Notes: generated by a model from the sequence alone, not told the origin. Counted from the stretch's first letter, positions 20,050 through 29,500 are shown. The stretch is 64,000 nucleotides of DNA from Galbibacter pacificus (GCF_029603165.1 NZ_JAQSVC010000007.1:186001-250000); one strand, 5' to 3'. Numbers and translations: made by a program.

Positions 20050-20326
20050 AAGTGCATTTCATCGAAAAAATATGCATTTAACAGATAATTTAGCTAACTT
20101 GTATGTATATTCGTGGCATAGATCAACTAAGTGTACTATACATTTTTTTTTGAATGTTCCACTTACAATTGTTCCATATTTTAGTTAGTTTGTTTGATTG
20201 ATTTACAGAGTGTTAGTTGGTTACTAACACTCTTTTTTTGTTCGTTGCTTTCGATTTTAATTAAAATACCAAGTTGTTAGGCATGATTTGCAGTGTTTTG
20301 TAATAATTAATTAAGTCTTGAACGGT
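20050..20326. other. Intergenic region after the ABC-F gene
   Basis: It holds a -7-like TATATTCG (20106-20113, one mismatch), a perfect terminator (20207-20240), and no open frame of note. A transcript from about 20120 to 20240 would be a short RNA of roughly 120 bases; the alternative is simply the 3' end of the ABC-F mRNA. Confidence 0.4.
20207..20240 (+). terminator. Terminator after the ABC-F gene
   Basis: AGAGTGTTAGT (20207-20217), loop TGGTT, ACTAACACTCT (20223-20233), then a run of T. A perfect 11-bp stem. Confidence 0.9.
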
Positions 20327-20506
20327 ATGTTTGAACATTTTTTTCAATGTCCGTATTGTTGGGAAGAAATTTCCATGCTCTTGGATCCCTCGGTAAACCA
20401 AACATATGTGGAAGATTGCGAGGTATGTTGCAACCCAATAGAAATTACGGCAAAATTTGAGGAAGGGGAATTAATGGTGTTTAGTGCAGAAAGTATTGAA
20501 CAGTAA
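20327..20506 (+). CDS. CPXCG-motif cysteine-rich protein
   Basis: A small (59-residue) zinc-binding protein. Start chosen at the ATG 20327 (MFEHFFQCPYC); an upstream in-frame TTG at 20318 is less likely. The motif CPYC (about 8-11) and the pair CEVCC (about 34-38) are the expected metal ligands, with EEISMLLDPSV between them. This matches the CPXCG family of small bacterial proteins, whose role is unknown. No promoter was recognised, and no partner gene is adjacent. Confidence 0.85.
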   Translation: MFEHFFQCPYCWEEISMLLDPSVNQTYVEDCEVCCNPIEITAKFEEGELMVFSAESIEQ

Positions 20507-20515
20507 TTAACTTAT

Positions 20516-20634
20516 GCCCAAATATGGGCTTCTAGCCCCGATTGAGCCAATTACCCTGCCCCGTCCGGGAGGAACGGGGCATGTATGGGTGAAAGCGGGC
20601 AAATGCCTTGGCTACAAACCCAGACCTATGGGCT
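20516..20634 (+). ncRNA. Structured RNA element, resembling a repeated flavobacterial RNA (Flavo-1-like)
   Basis: Nested pairing covers almost the whole gap. AGCCAA (20545-20550) pairs with TTGGCT (20608-20613). TTACCC (20551-20556) pairs with GGGTGA (20587-20592). TGCCCCGTCC (20557-20566) pairs with GGAACGGGGCA (20571-20581, one bulged A), closed by the GNRA-type loop GGGA. A small GGC-AAAT-GCC hairpin follows, and outer GCCCA (20516) can pair with TGGGC (20629). The 5' TAGCCCCGAT and 3' GAAAGCGGG recall, from memory, a repeated RNA motif found in many flavobacterial genomes. The structure is seen; the family name is tentative. Confidence 0.5.
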
Positions 20635-20635
20635 C

Positions 20636-21403
20636 CTACTTATTTTTTAAATATTGAATTTCGCTTTTAAGCTCTGTAATGGATTGTTGTATTTGCGAAA
20701 GTGCAATATTGCCTGCATCCCCGTCCAGTTCCATGCTTATTTTACTTTTTACTTCCCATAATTCCTGAATGTCAAAAGTGTTGATGGTAATTGGCGGGTA
20801 TTCGGGGTTTAATGAAATTAAGGATAAGTGCTCGTTGTTGTCGTGCTTTTGTACTTTTTTCACGAGTACGCTGTCGTGCAGGACCACTACGCATATAGCG
20901 TGATTGTTGAGCATGTTTACATTTTCTACCGATTTTCCCAAAACCCATTCTTTGGGGTGCAGACCGGGCAACATACTGTCGCCTTCTACCTGAAAGCCCC
21001 TATAGGTAGCATTTCTGTACTCGGGGAGGGGAAGGGTGAAAGCGGGGAGCTCTTCGTACCAGTCCAGATCCTGAATGTTGTGCGGATAACCCGCGGCGGC
21101 TTTTACATTTACCAAGACAATACCATCGTTGTTTTCGGGGGTGACGGTAAGTATTTTTGGCGCGGTATTGACCGTTGTACTTAATTCTTTTTGGTTGCTT
21201 TTTCCATAGAGCCATAAGGGGTTTACCTTAAACTGTTCCATGAGCTCGACTACAATGCTGCCGGAGATTTTTGATTTGCCCCTTTCGATATCGGCCGTAG
21301 AACTTTTAATGCCGAGGGTTTCTGCAAAGGTTTGCTGGGTAAAATTATATTTTTCCCTTATTTCTTTAAAGCGTGTTACTTCTATAGGAAGTTTAGATTT
21401 CAT
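20636..21403 (-). CDS. HTH/S24 self-cleaving transcriptional repressor (LexA/CI-like)
   Basis: A 255-residue phage-repressor-like regulator. Start at 21403 (MKSKLPIEVTRFKEIREKYN). An XRE helix-turn-helix (about 10-65) is joined to an S24 peptidase domain. The autocleavage bond Ala104-Gly105 (KAAAGY), nucleophile Ser143 (GDSMLPGL) and general-base Lys182 (LVKKV) are all present, so damage-induced self-cleavage is plausible. A predicted coiled tail (QQSITELKSEIQYLKNK) ends the protein. It is divergent from a TIGR03915-type DNA-metabolism gene. Three copies of a GGAA-TAW-TTCC operator lie in the 226-base gap, so it probably represses itself and that gene. Confidence 0.92.
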   Translation of the reverse strand: MKSKLPIEVTRFKEIREKYNFTQQTFAETLGIKSSTADIERGKSKISGSIVVELMEQFKVNPLWLYGKSNQKELSTTVNTAPKILTVTPENNDGIVLVNVKAAAGYPHNIQDLDWYEELPAFTLPLPEYRNATYRGFQVEGDSMLPGLHPKEWVLGKSVENVNMLNNHAICVVVLHDSVLVKKVQKHDNNEHLSLISLNPEYPPITINTFDIQELWEVKSKISMELDGDAGNIALSQIQQSITELKSEIQYLKNK

Positions 21404-21454
21404 GTTTGTATGATGAATTAAATACAATATGCAATGTAAATATATAAAAAATTT

Positions 21455-21467
21455 AGGAATAATTCCT
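21455..21467. promoter_or_regulatory. Operator copy 1 (repressor-proximal)
   Basis: AGGAATAATTCCT, a perfect odd palindrome. It lies 10 bases upstream of a minus-strand -7-like box TATATTTA (21444 to 21437) of the S24 repressor gene, inside the promoter spacer. Confidence 0.75.
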
Positions 21468-21473
21468 TTTTAT

Positions 21474-21494
21474 TGGAATAATTCCATATATTTG
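21474..21494 (+). promoter_or_regulatory. Operator copy 2 abutting a -7 box
   Basis: TGGAATAATTCCA (21474-21486) is a perfect palindrome centred 19 bp from copy 1. It directly abuts TATATTTG (21487-21494), an exact -7 consensus for the rightward gene. Occupancy would block that promoter. Confidence 0.78.
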
Positions 21495-21558
21495 AATCGG
21501 TTATTGGTAATAACATTGGCTAATTTAAAGAAAGATATGAAGAATGCATTATTAAATA

Positions 21559-21573
21559 TTGGAATATTTCCAA
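21559..21573. promoter_or_regulatory. Operator copy 3 in the leader
   Basis: TTGGAA-TAT-TTCCAA with perfect 6-bp arms, about 60 bases downstream of the -7 box and 57 bases before the ATG at 21630. It shares the GGAA-N3-TTCC core with copies 1 and 2. Confidence 0.7.
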
Positions 21574-21629
21574 AAACAGGAGCGTCAATTTTTACCAAGT
21601 TTTTTAAAAGAACTAAAAGAAAAACAACT

Positions 21630-22328
21630 ATGAATACAATTTTAATTTACGATGGCAGTTTTATTGGGTTTTTGTCGGCCGTTTACAAAGTTTTTGATGA
21701 AAACATAAAAGAAGTTTCCATAGTGAAACCCAAGCATTATGTTCCCGATATGTTTTCGGAAACCGTAAACGTATCTTCTTCTGAAATATATTCCAAGCGG
21801 GTCTGGAAATCTTTGGAGGTGAAGCTAACAAAACATGGTGCGAATGAATTGTATAAAGCTTTTTTAAGCGAAATTAAGGGTACGGAAGATGCTTTGTTGA
21901 AATATATTGTGCATGTATATGCTACAGAATCTTTTAGGTATACCGATATGCCCGATGCCAATACACTTCGGGTCTCCCAAGTTGCCAGAATGGTAGACAG
22001 GGAATTGGGGCATATTAAAAATTTTTTGGTTTTTAAAACAACAAGAACCGGTATGGAAGTGGCTACCATAAATTCTAATTTTAATATGTTACCGCTTATC
22101 GGGAATTATTTTAAAAGAAAATACCCCAATAAAAAATGGCTTATTTACGACCAGCGCAGAAACTACGGCCTGTATTTTAATACCAAAGAGATTGACCGCG
22201 TGCACTTGTCCATAGACGACCAATTGAAAGTCTTTGAGGAAAACAATGCAATGTTCTATGTTAATTTACAAAATAAGCCATTTTATGGGCTTGCCAAAAG
22301 CAACAATAAAGCCGAGATAAATTGTTGA
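21630..22328 (+). CDS. TIGR03915-type probable DNA metabolism protein (DUF4130)
   Basis: A 232-residue protein of the family that usually accompanies a radical-SAM protein (TIGR03916) or is fused to a uracil-DNA glycosylase-like domain. Start chosen at 21630 because the family begins MxTILIYDGSFxGFLSAVY; in-frame ATGs at 21429 and 21537 lie upstream, and the operator would then be inside the gene. Seen: IYDGSFIGFLSAVYKVF, then RVSQVARMVDRELGHIKNFL, ATINSNFNMLPLIGNYFKRK, WLIYDQRRNYGLYF. The usual radical-SAM partner is not next to it. Its biochemical role is unknown; base repair or modification is inferred from family context. Confidence 0.82.
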   Translation: MNTILIYDGSFIGFLSAVYKVFDENIKEVSIVKPKHYVPDMFSETVNVSSSEIYSKRVWKSLEVKLTKHGANELYKAFLSEIKGTEDALLKYIVHVYATESFRYTDMPDANTLRVSQVARMVDRELGHIKNFLVFKTTRTGMEVATINSNFNMLPLIGNYFKRKYPNKKWLIYDQRRNYGLYFNTKEIDRVHLSIDDQLKVFEENNAMFYVNLQNKPFYGLAKSNNKAEINC

Positions 22329-23678
22329 TTATACGTTGGGCAATTCCCACCCATTGTGGTAATTGGCCTTTGTAAGTTGGTTGGCGCGGGCATTGTCTTT
22401 AAACTGCTCCTTTGTGGCGTCCCAATATATTTTTTCGCCGGTTTTATAGGCAATATTGCCCATATGTGCATTAATGGCAGCAATACTTCCGGTCTCTATA
22501 CCACAATTTAAATTATTGGTTTCTCCTTTAATGGCATTAACGAAGTTTTGGGCATGGACGTCAAGGGCATTGTTTTTTCCCGGAATAAAATCTACTTTTT
22601 CTGTTCTTGGCACTCTTTTGCCGTCTTGGTCCTGAGTTTCTGGAATTACTTCCCAACCTTGCCTGTTTACTACCAGCGTCCCGTTATTGCCAATAAAGGC
22701 AATCCCTTCGGATTTTCCGTAGTTGCCACCGTCGATTCCTGTGGCATGTTCCCAAAGTAAGTTGAAATTTTCAAATTCGTATACGGTCTGTAAAGTGTCG
22801 GGGGTTTCAGAGGCATTGTTTGGATAGGCAAATTTCCCACCGGATGCAAGAATAGATTTAGGGGCTTTTACGTTCATGGCAAACAAAGCAATATCTATTT
22901 CATGTACGCCCCAATCTGTCATTAAACCACCTGCATAATCCCAGAACCATCTAAAGTTAAAATGAAACCGGTTTTTGTTAAAAGGCCTTTCTGGTGCGGG
23001 TCCAAGCCACATTTTATAATCTACTCCCTTTGGCGGTGCAGAATCGGGAACTACAGGAACTGGTTTCATCCAACCTTGATACGACCAACATTTTACAAGC
23101 CTTATATTTCCCAGTTTGCCCGATTGCACATATTTTATGGCTTCATCATATTGAGAGCCGCTTCGTTGCCATTGACCAACTTGTACTATCCGGCCGTATT
23201 TTTTTGCGGCCTTCACCATTACATTGCATTCCTCGATGCTATTGGCTATTGGTTTTTCTTGGTACACATGCTTTCCTGCTTCGCAAGCATCCACCATATT
23301 TAAACAATGCCAATGATCTGGCGTTCCTATAATAACAGCATCAATATCTTTGTTTTCAAGCATTTTACGGTAATCGGTATATAGTTTTGGAGTTGTATTG
23401 CGCAACTCCTTTACATTGGCGGCCCTTTTATCGAGTACATTTTGGTCGATGTCGGCCAGCGCGATGCAGTTTACCTCCGGGATGTTTAAATGGGCACTCA
23501 TGTCGCTCCAGCCCATCCCGTTACAGCCAATTACGCCAAAGTTTATCTGGTCGTTAGGGCCCACTTTTTGTTGTAGCGCGGTTAATGTGTTTGCAGATAG
23601 GTAATTGGCCATGCCAAGTCCGGTAAGGGCTAAGGATGAATTTTTGATAAATTTTCTTCTGCTGGTATGCTTTGTCAT
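22329..23678 (-). CDS. Tat-exported Gfo/Idh/MocA family oxidoreductase
   Basis: A 449-residue NAD(P)-dependent sugar-type dehydrogenase. The N-terminus TSRRKFIKNSSLALTGLG is a twin-arginine signal, so it probably acts in the periplasm. The Rossmann motif is GVIGCNGMGWSDM (about 48-60), followed by the EKP motif VYQEKPIANSIEECN (about 133-147). The C-terminal substrate domain has FNFRWFWDYAGGLMTDWGVHEID, which supplies the catalytic His region. This architecture is common near sugar-utilisation loci of Bacteroidota. The stop codon lies one base from the stop of the convergent DNA-metabolism gene. Confidence 0.93.
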   Translation of the reverse strand: MTKHTSRRKFIKNSSLALTGLGMANYLSANTLTALQQKVGPNDQINFGVIGCNGMGWSDMSAHLNIPEVNCIALADIDQNVLDKRAANVKELRNTTPKLYTDYRKMLENKDIDAVIIGTPDHWHCLNMVDACEAGKHVYQEKPIANSIEECNVMVKAAKKYGRIVQVGQWQRSGSQYDEAIKYVQSGKLGNIRLVKCWSYQGWMKPVPVVPDSAPPKGVDYKMWLGPAPERPFNKNRFHFNFRWFWDYAGGLMTDWGVHEIDIALFAMNVKAPKSILASGGKFAYPNNASETPDTLQTVYEFENFNLLWEHATGIDGGNYGKSEGIAFIGNNGTLVVNRQGWEVIPETQDQDGKRVPRTEKVDFIPGKNNALDVHAQNFVNAIKGETNNLNCGIETGSIAAINAHMGNIAYKTGEKIYWDATKEQFKDNARANQLTKANYHNGWELPNV

Positions 23679-23722
23679 ATTACAATGTTTTGGTTGGTTT
23701 TACTATATATAACCCCGATAAC

Positions 23723-23773
23723 CAAAGATGGCACGAGCTTATAGGTTTAAATATAAGTAAAATATACTTATAT
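23723..23773 (-). promoter_or_regulatory. Putative promoter and inverted repeat of the Gfo/Idh/MocA gene
   Basis: A minus-strand CATCTTTG (23730 to 23723) differs from TANNTTTG at the first base and lies about 45 bases before the start codon. Upstream, ATATAAGTA (23751-23759) and TACTTATAT (23765-23773) form perfect 9-bp arms around AAATA, which would cover the -33 region. The remaining sequence to 23949 is AT-rich with no open frame. Confidence 0.4.
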
Positions 23774-23949
23774 AAAATAAAAAGAGTTTTATAGTAGCTG
23801 GTTGTTTTTGTAATATTGTTGTAAAAGGGCTGTACTATATTTACAGCAAGTAAACAAGCAAAAAGGTAAATAAGTCTACTATGTATTTTATGAGGTGAAG
23901 CATGATTTGATTTTTTTTGATGATGAATAAACCCTTTTGATTTGATGAT

Positions 23950-24915
23950 TTATGATGAATAACGGTTTTTATACTGAATAGGAGTAAGTCCGGTATATTT
24001 TTTAAAAATGGCCCTAAAAGATTTAGGGTCCGAATAACCTACGCTGAACATAATTTCACTTATATTTTTTTGATTTATCTCTAATAACTTTTTTGCGGCC
24101 TCTACTTTTACACGTTGGTGATATTCAATAACCGTAAAATGAGTTATCCTTTTAAACCGCCTTTGAAAAGTACGACGGGGTAATTTTGTTAGCATACATA
24201 TTTGGTCTAGTGTAATCCCTTGAGTGTAATTTTTTTCAATATATTCTTGAGCTTCCAGCACCTTATCGTCTTTATGGCTTTTGTTGCCATTAAAAATAAA
24301 GAATTGCGATTGGTCGTTTAGGTTTGGTTCCACCTCAAAATATTTTGCCGTATGCAGGGCCACTTCTGGACAGGTAAATTTTTTTACTAAATAAATCAAT
24401 AAATTCCAATAAGTATTGGCGCCACCGCTTGTGTAGATTCCCTGCGTGTCTGTAACCGTTTTATGGTGCTTTAGTTTTACTAGCGGATAACGCTCTCTAA
24501 ATTGGTTTAGTGTTTTCCAGTGGGTGGAGCATTCCTTGCCATTTAAGAGCCCGGTTTCGGCCAAAAGAAAGGCACCCACACAAAGGCTTGCAATATCGGC
24601 ACCGTTTTTATATTGATGCTTTACCCATTTAATGGTTTTTGCGTTTACATTTATGGACGCTTCCATTTTTCCGCTGGTGGGCGGGATTATTATCAAGTCG
24701 AATAATTCTTTTTCCTCAAATGTATGATCTGCCTGAATGGTATAAAGATTGTCGTTTAGACTTATTTCTGGTGTCTCTGCAATTAGCCTGACATCAAAAG
24801 ACGGCGGCTTGCCAATTTCTTTTAAAAATGTATTTACCATTTTAAACATATACCGGGTATTGCCTATGGCCGCAATAATGCTATAATGTGGAACGAGTAC
24901 ACCAACTTTTTTCAT
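23950..24915 (-). CDS. GlxA-like AraC-family transcriptional regulator
   Basis: A 321-residue regulator with an N-terminal DJ-1/PfpI (GATase1-like) domain (about 1-180) and a C-terminal AraC helix-turn-helix (about 220-320). Seen: the elbow Cys in SLCVGAFLLAETGLLNGKECSTHW, then in the DNA-binding part ITLDQICMLTKLPRRTFQRRF and SEIMFSVGYSDPKSFRAIFKKYTGLTPIQYKNRY. Members of this group usually sense small molecules and activate catabolic genes. A candidate operator pair lies upstream. The likeliest targets are itself or the SusCD genes, but this is inference. Confidence 0.92.
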   Translation of the reverse strand: MKKVGVLVPHYSIIAAIGNTRYMFKMVNTFLKEIGKPPSFDVRLIAETPEISLNDNLYTIQADHTFEEKELFDLIIIPPTSGKMEASINVNAKTIKWVKHQYKNGADIASLCVGAFLLAETGLLNGKECSTHWKTLNQFRERYPLVKLKHHKTVTDTQGIYTSGGANTYWNLLIYLVKKFTCPEVALHTAKYFEVEPNLNDQSQFFIFNGNKSHKDDKVLEAQEYIEKNYTQGITLDQICMLTKLPRRTFQRRFKRITHFTVIEYHQRVKVEAAKKLLEINQKNISEIMFSVGYSDPKSFRAIFKKYTGLTPIQYKNRYSS

Positions 24916-24975
24916 GTTGCTAAGGTATTGATAAACAATGGCATAATCAACCCCTTAAAATGTCGTTAGTGCCAA

Positions 24976-24996
24976 TTATGGTTAGAATGACCATAA
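24976..24996. promoter_or_regulatory. Inverted repeat upstream of the GlxA-like regulator
   Basis: TTATGGT (24976-24982), loop TAGAATG, ACCATAA (24990-24996): perfect 7-bp arms, 60 bases before the regulator start at 24915. A candidate autoregulatory site. Confidence 0.4.
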
Positions 24997-25037
24997 AAAA
25001 AGGAGGGTGTTTTTATTAATCAACCCCCCTCCTTTTG
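24996..25037 (-). terminator. Terminator of the phosphodiesterase-SusC-SusD operon
   Basis: AAAAGGAGGG (24998-25007) pairs with CCCTCCTTTT (25027-25036), 21 bases after the SusD stop. On the minus strand the stem is followed by a T-rich run (complement of 24993-25000). Confidence 0.8.
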
Positions 25038-25057
25038 TTTGGAATAAATCAAAAAAT

Positions 25058-26509
25058 TTATTGCAATAACCACATTTCGGCATTTGTATTATCCCCGTTT
25101 GGATATTGGCGTTGAATGGCATCGGTTAAGTTATTTCCATTATTAACGGCTTCATCTGCTGGATACATCCATCGTTTTGGAATTTTAGCGTTGTTTAAAA
25201 TTCCTTCTCCATCGGTGTTAAATTCTGGAAATCCGGTTCTTCTTTGCTCATAAAATATTTGCCACCCAGTATTTAAAAACATTGAAATGTGTTTTTGGGT
25301 TAAAATTGTTTCTATTTCATTTCCTGGTGAAAGCTGAATGTCAGGATTGTTTAAATAGTCGTTAAAATTAGAAATATTATAAAACTCCATAGATGCAGAA
25401 ATGCCATTTTTATAATGAATATCAATATCGGCCGATATCCAATTTCTGGCAACTGCTTCAGCTAAAATAAATTCTAATTCCGCATAGCTTATTAATAAGC
25501 TTGATTCGTTCTCCGGATCTGTAAAATATCGGGGATGAACCCTGGAAGCTTCACCAGCAACAGCCTTGCTTGTGTTATCATTAAGATCTCCACTTCCATA
25601 AAGTCCACCATATGCAGAAAAATCGGTATTTGGTAAATCGGCGGCATTCGGTTTCTTTTCTGCAAATGCGAACAAGCGGGGGTCCTCAAAATTTTGGAGG
25701 CGCTCGACAAAACTTTCTTCCATGTAATAGGCTGTTTGTAAGTCGTTGTTATTTTGCAATGGGTATCTGTTATCCTGTATATTGTAATAATTTAATGCGG
25801 CATTATCTTCATTCGATTCAAAAATAGGGTATTTACCAGGGTTGGTATATACTTCGTTAAATCGGGCAACTATGTTTAATTCATCATTCCCTTCTTTTAT
25901 GGAAAGATTCATTAAAACCCTTAAATAATATGAATTAATGAGCTTTCTCCATTTTAACTTATCGCCATTGTATATAATATCGCCAAGTATGGTTTCTTCA
26001 TTAGTGGCCAGTTCGTTGTTTGCATCCTTTAAGTCATTTAAAACCTTAAGATAAATTGATTTCTGTGTATCATATACTGGAGTATAATTGTTTTCGGTTG
26101 CTTGAATGGCATCAGAATATGGTACATCACCAAACACCTCGGTAAGCGATATAATAAAGTATGAATTGAAAAATTTACCCAAGATTTGATAAACCCCCGA
26201 TTCGGTTCTTTGAGCTTCTTCCATCATTTTGGATACCTGTTTAAGGTTGTCATAATCATCGTACCCGGCACGTTGCCAGTTGTAATACTGGTTTGAATTT
26301 ACCCCATTGGTGTACGTTAAGTAGCGACTTGCCAGAGCGGCAGATAAACTTATATTGTTAAAAGCCTGAATTTCAATATTTGTTAGAAGTAGTTCCGGGC
26401 TTACTTCTGTGGCCCTGTTGGGGTCGTCTTGTAAATCTTCTGTTTTGCTACAACTGTTTATGGTTAAGAAAACGAGAAAGCATATAAAGGATGTTGTTAT
26501 TTTTTTCAT
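25058..26509 (-). CDS. SusD/RagB-family outer-membrane lipoprotein
   Basis: The surface nutrient-binding partner of a SusC channel. It has 483 residues with the lipoprotein signal MKKITTSFICFLVFLTINSC (lipobox Cys 20) followed by SKTEDLQDDPN. The acidic stretch after the Cys is compatible with export to the cell surface. The N-terminal part (NRATEVSPELLLTNIEIQAF, YTNGVNSNQYYNWQ) and the TPR-rich middle resemble the SusD-like_2 group. It follows the SusC gene with a 5-base gap. What it binds cannot be read off, but the phosphodiesterase encoded upstream suggests a phosphate ester. Confidence 0.93.
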   Translation of the reverse strand: MKKITTSFICFLVFLTINSCSKTEDLQDDPNRATEVSPELLLTNIEIQAFNNISLSAALASRYLTYTNGVNSNQYYNWQRAGYDDYDNLKQVSKMMEEAQRTESGVYQILGKFFNSYFIISLTEVFGDVPYSDAIQATENNYTPVYDTQKSIYLKVLNDLKDANNELATNEETILGDIIYNGDKLKWRKLINSYYLRVLMNLSIKEGNDELNIVARFNEVYTNPGKYPIFESNEDNAALNYYNIQDNRYPLQNNNDLQTAYYMEESFVERLQNFEDPRLFAFAEKKPNAADLPNTDFSAYGGLYGSGDLNDNTSKAVAGEASRVHPRYFTDPENESSLLISYAELEFILAEAVARNWISADIDIHYKNGISASMEFYNISNFNDYLNNPDIQLSPGNEIETILTQKHISMFLNTGWQIFYEQRRTGFPEFNTDGEGILNNAKIPKRWMYPADEAVNNGNNLTDAIQRQYPNGDNTNAEMWLLQ

Positions 26510-26514
26510 TTTAA

Positions 26515-29500
26515 TTAAAATTTGGCATTAATATTAAATCCGATACTGCGAGTGGAAGGTGCTTGTAAATTATCTTTTCCAGAATCTGGGTCTACATTTG
26601 GAATGTCTGAAGAAAGCCATAGGTTTCTTCCAACAAACGAAAGGCTCAAGTTGGAAAGAGGCATTTTATCAATAATAGCTTTTCCAAAAGTATAAGTAAG
26701 GGTAACTTCCCTAAGTTTAATAAAGGTCTCTTTGTAGTAATGATAATTTTTATTTTGATTATTGCTGGTTGTTTGCATGTAGTTGATATAGTTTACAGCA
26801 ACATCATTTGGTGCATATTCGCGTGTGTCGTTTACAATGTTTCCATTTACGTCATATTCAACCGAGCCACCAATAACCTTTACGCCCGGGGCAATAAATG
26901 TGCTTTCTCCATTATTGGCATCGTCCCTAAACTGGTTTACAGTGCCCGGGGCTGTACCTCCCCACCACATTTTTTGGTTGGTGGTAGAATACATAAGGCC
27001 ATTGATGCGGCCGTCGAAAAGAAATGATAGATTAAAATTTTTATAGGAAATGTTGTTGGAAATCCCATAAGTCCAATCGGGTTCATCATAGCCTATATAG
27101 CGTTGATATGGGTCGGATACCGGGAAACCATTCTCTAAAATGAGTTCTCCATTTTCATTGGTTTGATAAACATTTGCATAAATTTTGTCGGTACGGTCGC
27201 CTACACGGATAAAACCTTCTGTTTGTTCTTTATTGCCATATATTTCTTCTTGATAACGCCTATACTGACTTAAGTTAATTTGAGTGTTCCATTGAAAATT
27301 TTCATTTTTAATAGGGGAAGCATCTAGTGTAAATTCAATTCCTTTTCGTTTGAATACATCGCCATTTAATAGCAAACTTGTATATCCCGACGTTTCAGAA
27401 AGCGGGCTGTAAATAAGATTGTTGTAGTCCCTTGCTTGATAATAAGCAACATCCAAACCTAATCGGTTTTGAAAAAACCTAATATAGGAACCTATTTCCC
27501 AAGTGTCTGAGGTTTCTGGTTTTAAATTAGGAGACAATAGCGCGCTTCCAAAATAAGCCGAAGGTGTTCCATCCCAACTCGTACCTTTTTCATAGGCTTG
27601 AATATGGCTATATGGATTGTTGGATTGTTTGTCTATTTTTCCTTCGGATACCCGGGACCAAGAGCCCCTTAACTTAGCAAAAGAAGCCCAACTTGGAAGG
27701 TCGAATATGCTTGAGAGCACCACAGAACCTGAAATTGACGGGTAAAAGAAAGAATTATTTCCTTCGGGAAGACTGGATACTTTGTCGTTCCTTCCCGTAA
27801 AAGTAAGATAAAAAGCATTGTAAAACTCAAGATCTACAAAGCCGTAAAAACTATGAATGGTTTCTTTGGTTATGTCATTTTCCCCAAATAGCGTAGCTCC
27901 CGAATTATTGTCAAGATTATAAAAGCCCGGTATGTTTAACCCGTCGGTTGCAGTAGAATGATACGTTGAGTTTCTATAATAATTTGCATAAGCAAACTCG
28001 CCATTTATAGAAATGTCTTCAGTAAGGTCGTTTTCATATTTTATACCAAGCTCACTTGTAATGTCGAAATAATTAGAGTCTTCAACGGTAAAGTTGCCTC
28101 TGGATTTATCTCCATACCCAATATAACTCTTAGGTTCTTTATAAGTTCTGTATAAGCTGTAAATATTTGCCCCGCTACGTCCTTTTAAGCTAAACTCTGG
28201 GGTAATATTATATTCAAAATTAATATTTCCAAAAACATTATCTTTATTATATCCTCTTAAATATTCGAAAGCCTGAAAGTAAGGGTTATTGTAATAAGAA
28301 ACGTTGAAATGCCTTTGCTGATAGCCTTCTTGACCCTCTCTCCAATAATTTTTTAAATCGTTTACATCTACATCTACTCCCGTCCAAAGAATTAAATTAT
28401 AAAGATAGTTTGTTGGCCCATATCCTACTTCGGGAAAATTGTTGGTGTATTGTTTATTATAGGTTAAGGTGGAGTTTACCTTAAAATTATCTGATGGGTT
28501 TATGGATCCACCAACGCTAAAAGATGTGTTTTTTAAATCGGTATTGGGAACAATTCCTTTTTGGTATACATTGGAAAGCGACATCCTATAACTGGCTTTT
28601 TCGCTTCCCCAATCTACACTTATGTTATTGGATTGAATAAGGCCGGTTCTAAAAAAATCGTCGATATTATTTTTGCCTCTACTTATATATGGAATTGGAA
28701 TCAGCTCACCAGTTTGAGGGTCTATAGGGCTATTGTATTGTGTTGTTTCCACATAGCCGCTAGGGGTGGAGGGGTCTAATTGGTCTAGTTTTGGCCCCCA
28801 AATCCAGCCACCGCCTTCGGTACCCGAGCCACTTCCGTCCACATAAGCATATACCCCTTGATTACCGTTTCCGTAGGTAGTCTGTACATCGGGCACCTTA
28901 ATAAAGGAAGGTTGAAACATGGTTGAATTGTTAAAGGAAACAGACATTTTGCCTTTTTTGCCTTTTTTTGTAGTAATCATAATGGCGCCATTTCTTCCTG
29001 CCGAACCATATAATGCAGATGCGGTGGCACCTTTTAACACACTTACGTTTTCGATATCGTCGGTATTTACTTTCCAAATATCGGTTGTCCTGTCTGGAAT
29101 TCCATCAATCACCAGCAAAGGGCTAGCGCCCCGTAAATTGATTTCTGGATTTTGGAATAAATCTGTTGAGTTTTTTACAGTTAAGCCAGCCACCCGGCCC
29201 GAAAGGGAGTTTACAAAATTAGCTTCTTTTGCTTTTTCCAAACTTTCGCCATCAACTTCTTGTACGGCATATCCTAATGCTTTCTTTTCCTTTTTTATGC
29301 CTAATGCAGTAACTACAACTTCATTTAGTTGTTCAGAGTCCTCTTGCATAACTATATTTATAGTGTTTTCCCCATTCAAGGCAATAGTCTGCGTTTTAAA
29401 CCCGATGTACGAAAAAATAATAGAATCGTCGTCTTTAGCTTGAATACTGTAATTTCCGTCAAAATCTGAGACAGTTCCTCCAACGGAATTCTGAATGCTT

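Noticed and set aside
21429-21629. N-terminal extension of the TIGR03915-type protein
   Set aside because: It would place the promoter and operators inside the gene; the family starts at MNTILIYDGSF.
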